Positions 35,612 to 47,456 of a stretch of DNA of 64,000 nucleotides are shown here, in pieces. A model generated the notes under the pieces. That model saw only the letters and a list, made by a program, of their open reading frames with translations, made no database searches and was not told the DNA's origin. Every line of letters begins with the position of its first letter. Within the stretch, counting starts at the first letter, position 1. Made by a program: the position numbers and the translations under genes. The stretch is from Axinella damicornis (Eukaryota; Porifera; Demospongiae; Axinellida; Axinellidae), in NCBI GenBank assembly GCA_963931865.1, contig OZ007509.1, forward strand, positions 4,942,947-5,006,946, read 5' to 3'.

Positions 35612-36050
35612 TTCAGGACAACTACCACTAGGGGGTGCTTCAGGACAACCATCAGGGAGCACTTCAGGACAACTACCACCAGGGAGCACTTCAGGACAAC
35701 TACCACCAGAGAGTGCTTCAGGACAACTACCACCAAGGGGTGCTTCAGAATAGGGAGTGCTTCAGGACGACTATCACCAGGGAGCAATTCAGGACAACTA
35801 CCACAAGGGAGCGCTTCAGGACAACTACCACCAGGGAGCGCTTCAGGACAACTACTGCCAGGGAGTGCTTCAGGACAACTACCACAAGGGAGCGCTTCAG
35901 GACAGCTACCACCAGGGAGCGCTTCAGGACAACTACCACCAGGGGGTGCTTCAGAATAGGGAGTGCTTCAGGATGACTATCACCAGGGAGCAATTCAGGA
36001 CAACTACCACCAGGGAGCGCTTCAGGACAACTACTGCCAGGGAGTGCTTA
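35612..36050 (+). repeat. 27-bp minisatellite with open reading frames
   Basis: About 16 units of CTTCAGGACAACTACCACCA plus GGGAGCG, most exactly 27 bp. One frame encodes repeated GSASGQLPP for over 100 codons, others are also open. Being a multiple of three, the unit keeps all frames open, so coding cannot be inferred. It lies 130 bp after the Ig exon. Confidence 0.93.
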
Positions 36051-36383
36051 TGTTGATGTGTTGGTGTATGTGTGTACTGTGTCATGTTTTTACAGAGTGC
36101 ATGTCATCCTAATGGTTGACTGATCTTTATACTATACTTCAATGCAATCTGATTGGTCAATTGAAAGGATGTATTACCCCTGTGGTTTCACTTACATGTA
36201 TTGCACCTGTATTTTCTGTAGTTGTACGTACAATTCATCACAGACCACACACAGTTCTCTGTATAGGGTGCAAACGTCTTGCACGCTGGAGTCAGTATGT
36301 GTAGCGTGGAGCTGGACCAGGCTTGATTCGTCTATGTTTCACAAAAAAAGAACGCCTCCATTAGTGTCATGGGGCATGCAGGG

Positions 36384-36480
36384 TAGCCTCGTTCCCAGGC
36401 CTTCTCACCCCAGTGTTTGTCACTTGCAGTACTACTGCAAGTGACAAACACTGGGGCAAGAAGGCCTGGGAACGAGGCTA
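36384..36480. mobile_element. Foldback MITE, 97 bp
   Basis: Arms TAGCCTCGTTCCCAGGCC to complement with a CACTTGCAGTACTACTGCAA centre. Flanks CATGCAGGG and CTGCAGGGT share GCAGGG only, so the target duplication is worn. Confidence 0.82.
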
Positions 36481-37655
36481 CTGCAGGGTGTATTTGGTGC
36501 AATCTCAGAGTCTGGTTCCGTTTCGGAATCACTGTCCCAAACACGAGCCACAAGTACATGTACCTAATTGGTCTTGGAGTACTATGTCCGAGCTATATAT
36601 GCACACACAATGATGACATTAATTTATTTTCTCTCACATTATAGTATAGGAACACTTGTTAAATTTCTGGTGCAGTGTCAACATAATTATGTTGGGAGGT
36701 CGCCAAAGCTCAATGGCATTCATGACATACAACAACAATGACTCACATTGAGTGCTGTAATATTCATGCTTCCACCGATAGAATCAGTAATCAGGAATGA
36801 GGTGCTAAGGCACATGAATAGAGGTTGGGAGTCAAACTACTTGTGTATAGTACACCATGCACCACTTTTGAGTGAGGGGGCAGGCAATGGTGCCTATAAT
36901 AGATTATATAGCCATCCCATTCCCGGGACTGAACAAGTGGTCTGGGATGGGACTGCTCCGCTGGGCCGCTGCATGGCTGGCTACCCTGCATGGCTCTGGC
37001 TAGCCTCATTCCCAGATTTTACCTCGCAGCTGTGGAGAAAAAAATCTGGTCAGAGGCATGGAAGCTCTGGTATTTCATTTTGCAACTGCTTCTCAATCTC
37101 AACCACTGTACATTAAAACACAAAATTAACTGATTGGGTAAAATGATTCAAGTGATCAAATCACTAATCAGCCACCTGCCACCAATCACCGTGGCAACCA
37201 GCAATATAGACCTGCTTATCCTAACTACACATCTACGCACCGTACATTATAAAAACACACGCAGTGTGCTACATACACAACCAATAAATGGTATACCTAC
37301 AATGAGACAAGATGTATACAGTCAAGGCTCAGGGTAAAAAATCTGTAGAGAAAATAGTTTCTGCATGTAAAATCTATACAAAACCTCACACCAGCTATAC
37401 AGTATAATATGCACATCACACTCGTGTGATCACTACCACAATCTGTATGTACAGTATGACACAGGGAAGGGAGACAATGATTTGGAGATGTTCGTAGTGT
37501 TGCTCTGTTTGCGGGAAATACATCGGACGTTAAGACTCTACACACGGTATACCTAATGACAGGGGTCCACTGCTACAATTACAATACAAACATATGGTGA
37601 AGTAGTATACAAACGGACTGACTGACTGGACCCACAGCTGAAGAGCCCACCACAG
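36481..37655. other. Region with no recognised gene
   Basis: Contains a half element near 37006-37060 (TAGCCTCATTCCCAG then ATTTTACCTCGCAGCTGTGG) and the likely 3' UTR of the MXD-like gene. No supported exon. Confidence 0.5.
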
Positions 37656-38560
37656 TCATACCGAAATCTCGTATTTGTGGCTAGTGGTAGTGCATCCACC
37701 ATCACTGCCAGAGGTAGTCGAGCTGATGTCGTCTTCAGATTCCTGCGAGAGGACATCAATCACAATGCTCTCATCCTCCTCCTCCTCCTCCTCCTCTTCT
37801 CGGTCTCGCGGTCTCAGAGGGGACCTGGGAGAAGGCGACCTCCGCACTTTGGCCCTCAGGTGGGAGGAGGGGGGAGGGGAAGTGTTGGTGCCAACTGAGG
37901 ACATTGTGGGAGTGTGAGAGGGAGAGGATTTCGGGGAGAGGTTGGCCGAGTTGACATAACTCCCAGCACCAAGTTCTGCCAGGCGAGAGAGGAGGAGAGC
38001 CTGTGCGTTCTGTAGTTTTATTTTAGTGTCGTTCTCCTCACGCTCCTTTATCTGAAGAGTCTGCAGGAGGGAGAGAAGCACACCTCACCAGGCACACCCT
38101 CACCAGGCACACTCACCAGGCACACCCTCACCAGGTACACTCACCAGGCATGCCCTCACCACACACCATCACCAGGCACACCCTCACCAGGCACACCCTC
38201 ACAAGGCACTCTCACCAGGCACACCCTCACCAGGCACACCCTCACCAGGCACAACCTCACCAGGCACAACCTCACCAGGCACAACCTCACCAGGCATACC
38301 CTCAGGAACTAGGCTCAACCTTTGCTCTACCATGTGTATGCACCAGCCCACTTCACAGTAAACACAACACAACACAACATTGCTTGCACCGAATGTTTGG
38401 ACATATAGCTGGCTGCACAAAACAGCCTGTATTGGACACAGGATCATGGATGTTGCCTCGGCTGAGTAAAAGCACACAGCTTACGCTGGAGGGTACTAGT
38501 ATTACCAAAGTCATGCTAGCCAATAGTCCCGCTGCGACAGAGATTATGGCGTAGCTAGCC

Positions 38561-38628
<68 letters not shown>

Positions 38629-39360
38629 CACACACACACACATGCATGCACACACACACACATGCACACACACACACACACAAACAAACACAAACGTGCA
38701 TACACTCACACAAACACGCAAGCATGCACACACACACCTCAATGTACTTCTTAGCACTCTGGAGCAATGCAAGGGTCGTCAGTTTATCTGGCAGTGGAAC
38801 ATGTTGCCGGAGCACTTCGAGACAGTCTCTCAACTGAGCACGCCTAACAGGACGGAGGAGGAGGGAAGTGAGACCGGAATGAGGTTTTACTACTAGCAAT
38901 AGTAAGACACTTCCAAACGCTCTGAACATCTTCTCAAAGCAAGCCTTCAGTGGAAGTAGTAATCGATCTCTAAGTGAGCAACCTTTCAAAGCAATTAAGC
39001 CTCCAGTCAGGCAGAGGAGCAACTGAGCAACCAGTGCCCTTGCTAGGGAATGAAACCCGAGTGTGGATTACGCCAATGACATTCCAGAATCAGCTGACCA
39101 TACTTGTGGTTTAGTGTAGGGGGTCCATACCGCCCGGAAAACATGGCGGCAAACATGAGAAGCCACCTGAACCGCACTTGAAGCATGCACTCGACTTGGA
39201 GGCAACAACACGGAACAATGCCCACACACAGCTGTTGTAAGCCCAAAGGACTAATTTAGCAATCGATTCTACTCGGGAACAACTTTGAAACATTTATGGC
39301 ACCACAACCCACACATGTACACACCAACCTGTTCTTTTCCAGTAGATTGTGAGTAGTACG

Positions 39361-39415
<55 letters not shown>

Positions 39416-39692
39416 AGTGTGTGTGTGTGGTGTGAGTATGTGTGTGGTGCAAGGAAGGAGAACAAAGCCACAGTAAGGTTACACTGTGCAATGCCCCAAA
39501 TCTCCACCACACACGGAAGACAACCAATGGATGATGGCTTCACAGCATTATCACAGAATCCATACATTATACCAGCACTATGTACACCTCAGTGAAAGGC
39601 AAGCTTGCATGAGTGAACCCTATCAGTACACAACTGAAGGTCATGTGACTACAACATGCTGCTGCCATAGTAACAGAGTCAGTCAGTCTCAG

Positions 39693-39732
<40 letters not shown>

Positions 39733-42117
39733 CATCCTGAGGTCACACTGGAGGAGTTAGTCTACTTAGGATGCCCACCCTAACCAACTGCATTCCAGCC
39801 AGCGAAGTATGCACTCATCAGCTGGTGTTTAAACAAGTTCAGTTGACAAATTGCATTCCAAGATAACCCAGCACTGGTCAGCTGTTGGCCAGAGAATAAT
39901 CACGTTGACACACCTGACTGACCACAGTGAGCAATACCATGAAACACTAGTGCATAACTCTGCCAAATGAATACATCAATACAAAGGTATTCAATGGCTG
40001 TCTGTTCACAGCATGAGGCCTTATGGGGGCCACAGGTGAGCACCTTGAATTCACTCTAGACACCACAGGACAAGTGAGAACAGGGTACAGTACACTGTTG
40101 CCTGTACCACTCCAACCTGAACAGCAAACACTCCACCGGGTCGGTTACCTGTAGGTGGACGGCTTTTTCATGCGGTAGCGGTGGGTACGTTTGCGCGGAG
40201 CCTCTTCATCCTCTGAATGGTAGGAAAACAAGAGGAGATTGAGTAAACTTCCAAATGAAAAATGATTTAAAAATCGTAATTCCTCATACATGTATCATTG
40301 AGCACAAACTGTTGTTTGTGGGGTCCATTATGAGTGTGTCCGTGTGATGTTCACACACACAAGAATAAAAGACACATACCCGTACGTACAATGTACACAA
40401 CGTGTCTAAACATTGCTGAGTCGCGAGTGTGGGAGGGCTACTACCACTGTGAGTGCAGGCCCAGGCAAGCAGAGCCCAAGGTCTATTCATGGCTACTCCA
40501 AATCCCACACCTGCCATTGAATTATTCCAGCCATGTGGCACAACTCTGAAGTTTACTACGAAGAAATGAATCCTGTGGAGTGACTACACTACTTCCACTC
40601 ACACGCATACCAAGGCCTTTGAACCCACCATGAATACCGGTACCAACAGCCTCTTGTAAGAGCCTGCCCACACCACTTCATACAAGCAGGTTGTTGTCAG
40701 TTTAAGGAAGTTAAATAGAGGCCACTCCTCCGTAGTTGAGCTGAGTGTGATTCTACACACCATGGCCATTTGTCTTCTGTAAGGCCACATTTGTTACACA
40801 CCAGAAAAAAAACTCATTATGCAAAACTTGTCTTCAATATGTAAATGCTGCCCTTCCTAGCACTAGACAGTCATATCTTGGAACCACACAGGAATGAATG
40901 CTTGCTGAAGCGTTCCATGCTGTCTCTCTCACCGATACGCCCACTGCACAAGAATCTCGCTAGACTAGCTGCTGGAGCAACATGGCTCTCACTGCCATAC
41001 CATCCTTGGTTTGGAAACAGCCTGGAATGGGACTAGAGAAGCGCACATCACGCTAATGCTTGCCCACCTGTCCTGCAGCAAACATAAACTTTGAGTGCAA
41101 TTAATGCAGTTCTCGGATACTTTCACTGATGACAAACCACACGCTACATTAACCACACATTGCATGCACAGAAAGGGAGTTTTTCGACCCCATTACTGCA
41201 TCTGCTGATCATTGGAGAACCTACTCACAATGACAGTTCAGTGAACACAACCCACTAAACGTGTGCCAACACCCCATCCATATGGGGTGTCACTAAGTAC
41301 ATATCAGTCACATGCATCGGTAACACTGCTGGCACTGAACCATCCCAGCAGAGTGCACTGCACCGTATGGTATCTATTCTATTCTGGGAAGTCAACACAG
41401 TGCATTCAGCTCATGTTTGAATACTTGAATGCAATTCCCCTGATGGAAGATGATCCAATTACAGGAGTGCAAAGCTGGCACATACTCTGCATGACAAGAG
41501 GGGGGCACCTAGCTAACACTACCAGCACTCACCGGCAACACACTACTAAAGTTCACAGAGGGACGCCACTGGTAAGGGCTGGTGCTAAAAATGCATTTCT
41601 GCTGGGGTTGTCTACGTGCTAATGCATTGCATACTCACACTTCAGACGCCACAGGCGAGAGATGCATGCATTAGAGCATAATGTGAAAGCTTACGACATC
41701 AGTTGCACTAGCAGTAAATGTCGTTGACACACAGAAACACTCTTGGGATTTGCCATTTGCAGCAGAGAGAACAAGCTCTCAAATCACTGGTACACATCAA
41801 CCATTTCACGCCCATTTTAGCACTCATTCCACCAGCCTCCGGTATGCCACAAACACAGGTTTATGACCCACCCACCACTGAACAATGAGTCTACATGTAT
41901 CTGTAGCAGAAATCCAGCCCCCCCCCCCCCCCCCCCCCCCACATACTCCTCCTCAGTAGCAGGCTGGAAATAGATTTAAGCCCACGAAAGTACAGTAGCG
42001 TAACCTAAGGTGCAAACGTACATCTACACAGATCTATTGCTTACGCCCATTCTCCTCCAGGTACTGTGCAGCTTGAATCAGGGCCTCCAGACTGGACATA
42101 GAGCCCGATTGAGCCAT
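37656..42117 (-). CDS. MXD: MXD/MNT-like bHLH-zipper transcriptional repressor
   Basis: MXD/MNT proteins pair with MAX on E-boxes and recruit Sin3. Sense exons: 42117-42045, 40212-40149, 39361-39329, 38843-38738 and 38060-37656; phase is continuous and the product is 226 residues, close to vertebrate MXD1. Residues 7-22 (MSSLEALIQAAQYLEE) match the Sin3-interaction helix. Exon 2 gives a basic stretch RKRTHRYRMKK. THNLLEKNRRAQLRDCLEVL is the basic/helix-1 junction, and LTTLALLQSAKKYIE is helix 2. Residues 93-115 form a short leucine zipper. The acidic, Ser-rich tail has EEEEEEEEDE and EDDISSTTSGSD, as in MXDs. MXD and MNT cannot be separated here. The helix exons are flanked by AC/GT repeats. 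Confidence 0.93.
38085..38305 (-). repeat. CACCAGGCACACCCT minisatellite
   Basis: About 13 units of 15-17 bp of CTCACCAGGCACAC type in the last MXD-like intron. Confidence 0.92.
38563..38737 (-). repeat. (CA)n, sense (GT)n, at a donor site
   Basis: Starts immediately after the donor of the exon ending (sense) at 38738. The splice donor is itself part of the GT repeat. Confidence 0.95.
39362..39413 (-). repeat. (GT)n, sense (AC)n, at an acceptor
   Basis: The acceptor of the MXD-like exon 39361-39329 is the end of the AC repeat. Confidence 0.95.
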
Positions 42118-43099
42118 CCTCTGTGCAGATACAACACACAGTAAATAGATACAACACACAGTAAATAGGACAGGAATGAATAACCAGAAGGTACCATGCA
42201 GTATATACAAGGTATGACCCCAAGAGCATTACAAGCCACAAATCAGCTGCCACTAGTTTACCACACAACCCAAGGGCAAATTACCACTTAGAACTCATTT
42301 ACACAATCAATCAAAATTCCTGACAAAGATACAAAACCGCTAGATTAAGCGCGAAAGGCGTTAGTTGTCAGTTTGGACTAAAACACCATCCTAAAAGGCC
42401 TGATAGCAACTAAAATCGACCACATTTTCAGTAACAAAGTAAACGTACGCAAAACTTACGCAACGCTCTATCCGACGGATAACACGTGGTCACTCACAGA
42501 AGGTAAACAAACAGGGCGAACTTGGGACAGAGTCGGGCACGGTCACTTTGTGGGACAAACGAACGACTTTTTTCTGGGTATTTCGTAACTCTTTCACTGC
42601 CAATACCCTTCTCGCATCTGTTACAGCTGTTGTCAGCTGTTCTTAGTCATGTGGCCACGATGACAGATTCTGATAATTTTTTTGTTTCTTGGAACGAGAA
42701 ACGCTGAGAGCCTCCGCTCAGAACTTCATAGATGACTTCCACGATCAACTTTCGCTCTCTGCAACGCCTTCGCGAGACAGTCAGAAATCGGTTTGGCCGA
42801 GAGAGGACCGCATACAGGGCCAATTTGAATGCACATTCAATGTTTTGCTAGGCAAGCACGGTACCCGCCCAGTTGTGGCCACGTGGGTAATCTGTGACGT
42901 TACCAGATGTGGGACTGCCCCTGGGAATGACCCTAATCACATTGTCACGGCTGATTCCCGCTTAGTCTCGTTCCCGATCCCAGACCCTCAACACGCGCGG
43001 AATGCTAATGCTATGCGCTATGCATTGCACGGCACGTGATGTGCACGTGGTAAGAAATATTTCAAATTTGAACCTGCTACAATCCTCTGCTGTTTTAGC

Positions 43100-46000
43100 A
43101 TGGCAGCAATGGAGACAGACCCACCCGGACCCAGTGGAGCACTAGGAAAGGAGGTATAGTTGGGGGTGATTTGTCCTTGTCACTGCCGCACCTGCCCTAT
43201 TAAGTTGTAGTCTCGGATTAAGTACAAAGAAACCACAGCGTATATAAATTATGTCCTTGTCAATGCCGCACCTGGCCTATTGAGTCGTAATCTCTAGCCA
43301 CCTAATTGTGTTGTGGCCGAATCTCGTGGATTTATTCACCCACCTCTAACATTTCAGGTGCAGGTCTGGTTACGTGTGAATGAAGAGAATAGGCAGGCGA
43401 TCTACGTCAAAGTATCGCCTGGTGCTTATGTGTTAGATGCAATGAAAACTGCCCTTCGTGAGGAGAAGCTTGATGACATTGCTCCTGGCCTGGTGATTGT
43501 GAAGTTTCGTGATGAAGAAGTAGATACTGAAGCCTTGATCAAAGATGAGCTAGACCGTGGTCATGGTAACCAGAAGGCCAACTGTTTCCTTCTTGAGCTG
43601 CCAGAAGATAATGGTAAGAAGACTTTGATATTCAAGTAGGATTAAAGCCATTGCACTGCCACTGTGCAGTATAGAAATTGCAGATAAGCATTGTGTGGTT
43701 GAGGAATTATTCTCCTGCTGGGCATGCATGTGTACTGTACGCCAATAAGAACTTAAAATTACATGCAATGATGTTACAGGTGGTGTGTGGACCATGCAAT
43801 TTCCACACACAGCAGCTACATCCTGTTTTATTACTTCTTGATAGGTTGTCCATGTACATGTAGTAGTAAAACCATTGCAGTAATTAGCCTGTACCCCCCC
43901 CCCCTTGTATATGCACCGCGAAGACTAGCCCACGACCTTATGCGCATTCTCATGTATCTCTCCATGTAAATTGCATGCAAATTCTGTATGTTTCTTGGAC
44001 AGAAATGTGAATGTGTGCAGTGACTAGTAGAATGGTTGTAGTAGAGTGGCATAAGAATCGCCGTTGAATGGCAGTAGAATGAGCAGTGGAATGGCAGTAG
44101 AATTGCCATAGGATGGCTGTAGAATGGCACTAGAATGGGAGTAGAATAGATTGGGAGACCATCCACGTCACAGTATCGCGTGATGCTGATGTGTTAGATG
44201 CAATGAAAACTGCCCTTCGTGAGGAGAAGCTTAACATTGCTGTTAGCCTGGTGAATGTGAAGTTTCAAGGTATGGGGGTGAATACTGAAAGCTTGGTCAT
44301 TAATGAGATAGCCAAGGGTCATGGAAACAAGAAAGTTTGGTGGTATATACATGTTCCGCACTGTAATTACGTCATGAAAAGAAAGCCACGCCTCCATGAT
44401 GGCATCTACTCCCGAAAAAGCAGACAAACAAGGAATGCCATTAACCAGCCTCAGTCCCATCCCATTGAAAAATGTAGAATTTAGGGATGGGATGGGACTG
44501 AGGCTGGTTAATGGCATTCCTTGTTTGTCTGCTTTTTCGGGAGTCGATCGGGGTGGCCATCACTAAAGGAGCTACTACGACGAAAGCGATGTTGTTCTGT
44601 GAGTGAACTAGCTCAGGAAATGCTTTTGTTGTCCAGCTATGCTAGTCAATGAGAAAGAAGAAGAAAGAAAGAAAGAAGATGACAAAATCGGAATTTTACG
44701 GCGACTTATTACTCGACTCCGGATCCCGCGTACTCTCAAGTACGTTTGCAAGTGTTTTTGTGAACTGCTAGGCAGTATCATTCTGTCTGCATGCTTGGTT
44801 TGGGGGGTAGTAGCTTCTTTGGCCGTTTTCCTGCTGGTGCATCAGTATGGTATTTCGAAATTTCCTTAGCCATCCCTAAGTAGAGAACGCTACCGTGTTC
44901 TCTGATATTACTGGGGGTGGAGCCTCCAAGTTATTGGCCTGAACACTTGAACAACCCTCTCAAAGAAAACCTGCTACTGTGTTCCGTGTGCTGTAGGCTT
45001 GACTAAATTATGGGTTTTTATTTTTTCAGGACAACCACGATGCAAGAAGCAGAAAATAGGTATGTCCAGCGCTCCGTACACATTGCAATAAACCAGTTAA
45101 AGTACCGCTTACGCTCGTCCACTATGGAAAATATTGCATGCGGGCATGGTCTCGAGGCAAATATAGAACTTGGCTTTGCCTTGTGCTATATAGCCTCTAT
45201 CGACCACGCCCTTGTGTAATATTTCTCGTAGCGGTACTTTAATAGTTTGGTTCCCAGACCCTTCTTGGGCGGGACGGGAACGCAGAAGGGTCTGGGAACC
45301 AAACTAGTACTTTAACTAGTATAATTATACTGTAATGCTGTAAATACTCCACAGGGATAATGTAATCTCTTTTATGCGGGTTCTCTCTTGTGTATATAGC
45401 CGCCCACGCATCTATCACTAAATCTCCGTCAGCATTTGCCAACTGCTCGTCCACCGAACTCAACGAGCATGTTCACCAATCACCACTTTACAGCCACTGG
45501 TTTGCAATGGAGATCTATGACCACTTTTGTAGATTAAAAAATGCCCCAGCCGCAGACACAGTCGCAGTTACCCTTCAGAAAAGAGTCTATAACATTCCAA
45601 GAGATGTCGTGTCGACTGTGGTTGAGGAGTTCAAAACAATCTCTGCCTTCCACTCCAGCAGCATTCTGCAAGGAGTCATTGGCGATGAGGAATTACGAAC
45701 TGCTGAACAAACGAAGTCTGCAATGTTTGCTCGTTCACTTGACCGATTTCTTTTTCGTGACGACCAAAAGTCCAAAGGTGCATGTTGTCATCAGCTTCCA
45801 GTGTTTCGACAAGCACAAGGAGTACAATCGCCTGACATGTTTGTCGTTCAGCTGAGGGAGAACTGTCCTTGCACACCAGTACTATTATCTGACATAAAGA
45901 ACGAAGGCGGGGAGAAGTCAAGAAAGGAAACATGGGCTTATTGTATCAAAGCAATGAAACTACTCGAAAAGGATGAATGGGGTTTACTCCTTGGACTAGC

Positions 46001-46814
46001 TATTTCCGAGGAGAAGGCTGAACTGTACGTAGTGATAGACAATGATGGGTATGTGTTGGCAATAGACGTCTGCAGTGTCTATTTGTCTCGTGATGAAGCA
46101 AGAAGTTTCTTTGCTGTCTTGTATGCAGCAGTTCACAGCCTTATTGACTACCCTCTCTCAATGAATGCTCCTGGTATTGAACCAATGAATGGCTATCAAG
46201 GTAAAGCACTTGATCAGGGAAGGAATGCTCATGTGTTTCGCTCAGGAAATACGGTCTCTAAATTCTATGATACACAATTTTTGAAGAACGTTAAACCTAA
46301 TCTTGAGGCCATTCATTCAATTTGTGAGAATTACATACCCAACATCCAACTGCTCCCACTTACCAATGACAAGCGTGCTTTGTGCCTTAAGTATGCGTAC
46401 ATTAAAGGATCACACACTCCATGTTCGGTGAAACAATTTGCGACCATCTTGAAAGACCTTGAGAAACTTCATAATAAAGGCTACGTTCATGGTGACATGA
46501 GAAAAGAGAACCTTGTATTCAGTGCAACGGATGACACAGCAGCTTGGATCATAGATTTTGATCTTGCAGAGAAAGTTGGCTCAAGATATCCTTCAAATTA
46601 TAATCACTGCAACATAGAGGAACGCCACACCAGCGCAAAAGCAAATTTAGAACGACAAAAGGTGCACGATACATATGCATTATCATCTGTGATGAAGGGG
46701 GAAGCAGGCCTTCAGGGCTGGTTCGATGAGAAAGGTTGCTGTGCAGGTTCAAGCAAGTACAGGGTTGTTCGACCACATCGAACCTCCTCAAACCTTCGGA
46801 GTTGGTTCAAGTGA
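43100..46814 (+). CDS. Crinkler-type (CR) protein: Ubl-like header, PD-(D/E)XK-like module, kinase-like module
   Basis: Exons 43100-43153, 43358-43613, 45030-45059 and 45400-46814 join in phase to 584 residues. Residues 19-100 look like a ubiquitin-like CR header: strand YVKVSPGAYVLDAMKTAL, strand GLVIVKF, then a short acidic segment. Residues 114-380 include P258-D259 and D278-I-K280, spaced like a PD-(D/E)XK nuclease core, and a following helix ETWAYCIKAMKLL. Residues 380-560 are kinase-like with H477-G-D479 and N484 of the catalytic loop and D499-F-D in place of DFG, resembling fungal FunK1-type kinases found in CR proteins. The last 30 residues run into a low-complexity tract, so the C-terminus may be eroded. 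Roles of such proteins in animals are unknown; no function is asserted. Confidence 0.8.
44163..44337 (+). pseudogene. Degenerate duplicate of the CR header exon
   Basis: Matches exon 43358-43613 from 43400 onward, sharing VLDAMKTALREEKL, but has lost two codons and carries many replacements. No good polypyrimidine-acceptor precedes it. It lies in the third intron of the CR-type gene, downstream of a run of AGAATGGCAGT-like repeats. Confidence 0.85.
44408..44549. mobile_element. Long perfect palindrome with about 60-bp arms
   Basis: ACTCCCGAAAAAGCAGACAA through TCAGTCCCATCCC is mirrored after a 20-bp spacer. The ends differ from the TAGCCTC family, though CCAGCCTCAGTCCCA recalls it. In the CR-type gene's third intron. 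Confidence 0.8.
44637..44869 (+). other. Possible alternative last exon with a membrane segment
   Basis: An acceptor (TTGTTGTCCAG) at 44636 opens a 77-codon frame in phase with CR exon 2 (phase 1). It encodes a charged stretch NEKEEERKKEDDK, a basic patch RLITRLRIPRTLK, and a hydrophobic helix LLGSIILSACLVWGVVASLA, ending in TAG. Splicing exon 2 to this exon would give a header domain on a membrane anchor. It could equally be a separate small gene starting at ATG 44639. Confidence 0.45.
45243..45306. mobile_element. 64-bp foldback MITE with perfect 9-bp target duplication
   Basis: TAGTTTGGTTCCCAGACCCT faces AGGGTCTGGGAACCAAACTA. Both flanks are GTACTTTAA. In the CR-type gene's third intron, 94 bp before the last exon. 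Confidence 0.93.
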
Positions 46815-46990
46815 GTTCTGGCCGATTCAACCTTACCAAACCTCCTCGAACCACTGTGACGAAGGGCATAAAGGGAAGGTTCAACCACCCAGAACTCATT
46901 CGAACCTGCCTTGTAGACTTTATGAATGTGGTGTCAACCCCACTGAACCTCCTCGAACCACTTTGATGGAGGGGGAAGTTGGCCTGAAGG
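46690..46990 (+). repeat. Low-order repeat around GAACCTCCTCGAACC
   Basis: Recurrent CGAACCTCCTCGAACC, GGTTCAAC and GAAGGGGGAAGCAGGCC motifs. The CR-type reading frame terminates inside it. Confidence 0.75.
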
Positions 46991-47395
46991 GCACTCTCGT
47001 TCCCAGACGAGGTAATCAGCATGAAAAAAGAATTGAATTCCGTGGTCTACTAATCACTACTATATACTGCTGTGTGCATTGGTGCATAGTGCATAGGCCT
47101 ATTTCAGTAGTGCTGTCCTGAAACTGGCCCAGTAGTCTTGCAGGCCAGACTTCCCCGCGTGTGCTGCAAACATCTGTCCCATGAGACTACCGGCCCAGAC
47201 AATATGCTTGCTAGCTTTTACAATTGCAGGTCTTAAATTATATAATTGTTCACAGCCAGTTTTCCCATTTCCAAAACTGGACACCTCACTCATCATCAGT
47301 TTTTGGCTACGAAATGGCAATCTGACTGAAAGATGTGTAAGCGACTGGTGATAGCATAATAATTATTGTACACAAGTCTAGATTTAGAGGTGGGT

Positions 47396-47447
47396 TAGCC
47401 TCGTTCCCAGGCGCTCGGTAATTACCGAGCGCCTGGGAACGAGGCTA
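47396..47447. mobile_element. 52-bp foldback MITE with perfect 9-bp target duplication
   Basis: TAGCCTCGTTCCCAGGCGCT facing its exact complement, core GGTAATTACC. Both flanks are GAGGTGGGT (47387-47395, 47448-47456). Essentially a perfect palindrome, so a young copy. Confidence 0.95.
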
Positions 47448-47456
47448 GAGGTGGGT

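Noticed and set aside
38150..38300. Short direct repeats considered as a CRISPR-like array
   Set aside because: Units are contiguous with no spacers, in an intron of an animal gene; an ordinary minisatellite.
42689..43039. 116-codon plus-strand frame before the CR-type gene
   Set aside because: No family resemblance, no splice link, and codon usage is unremarkable; left out as a chance frame.
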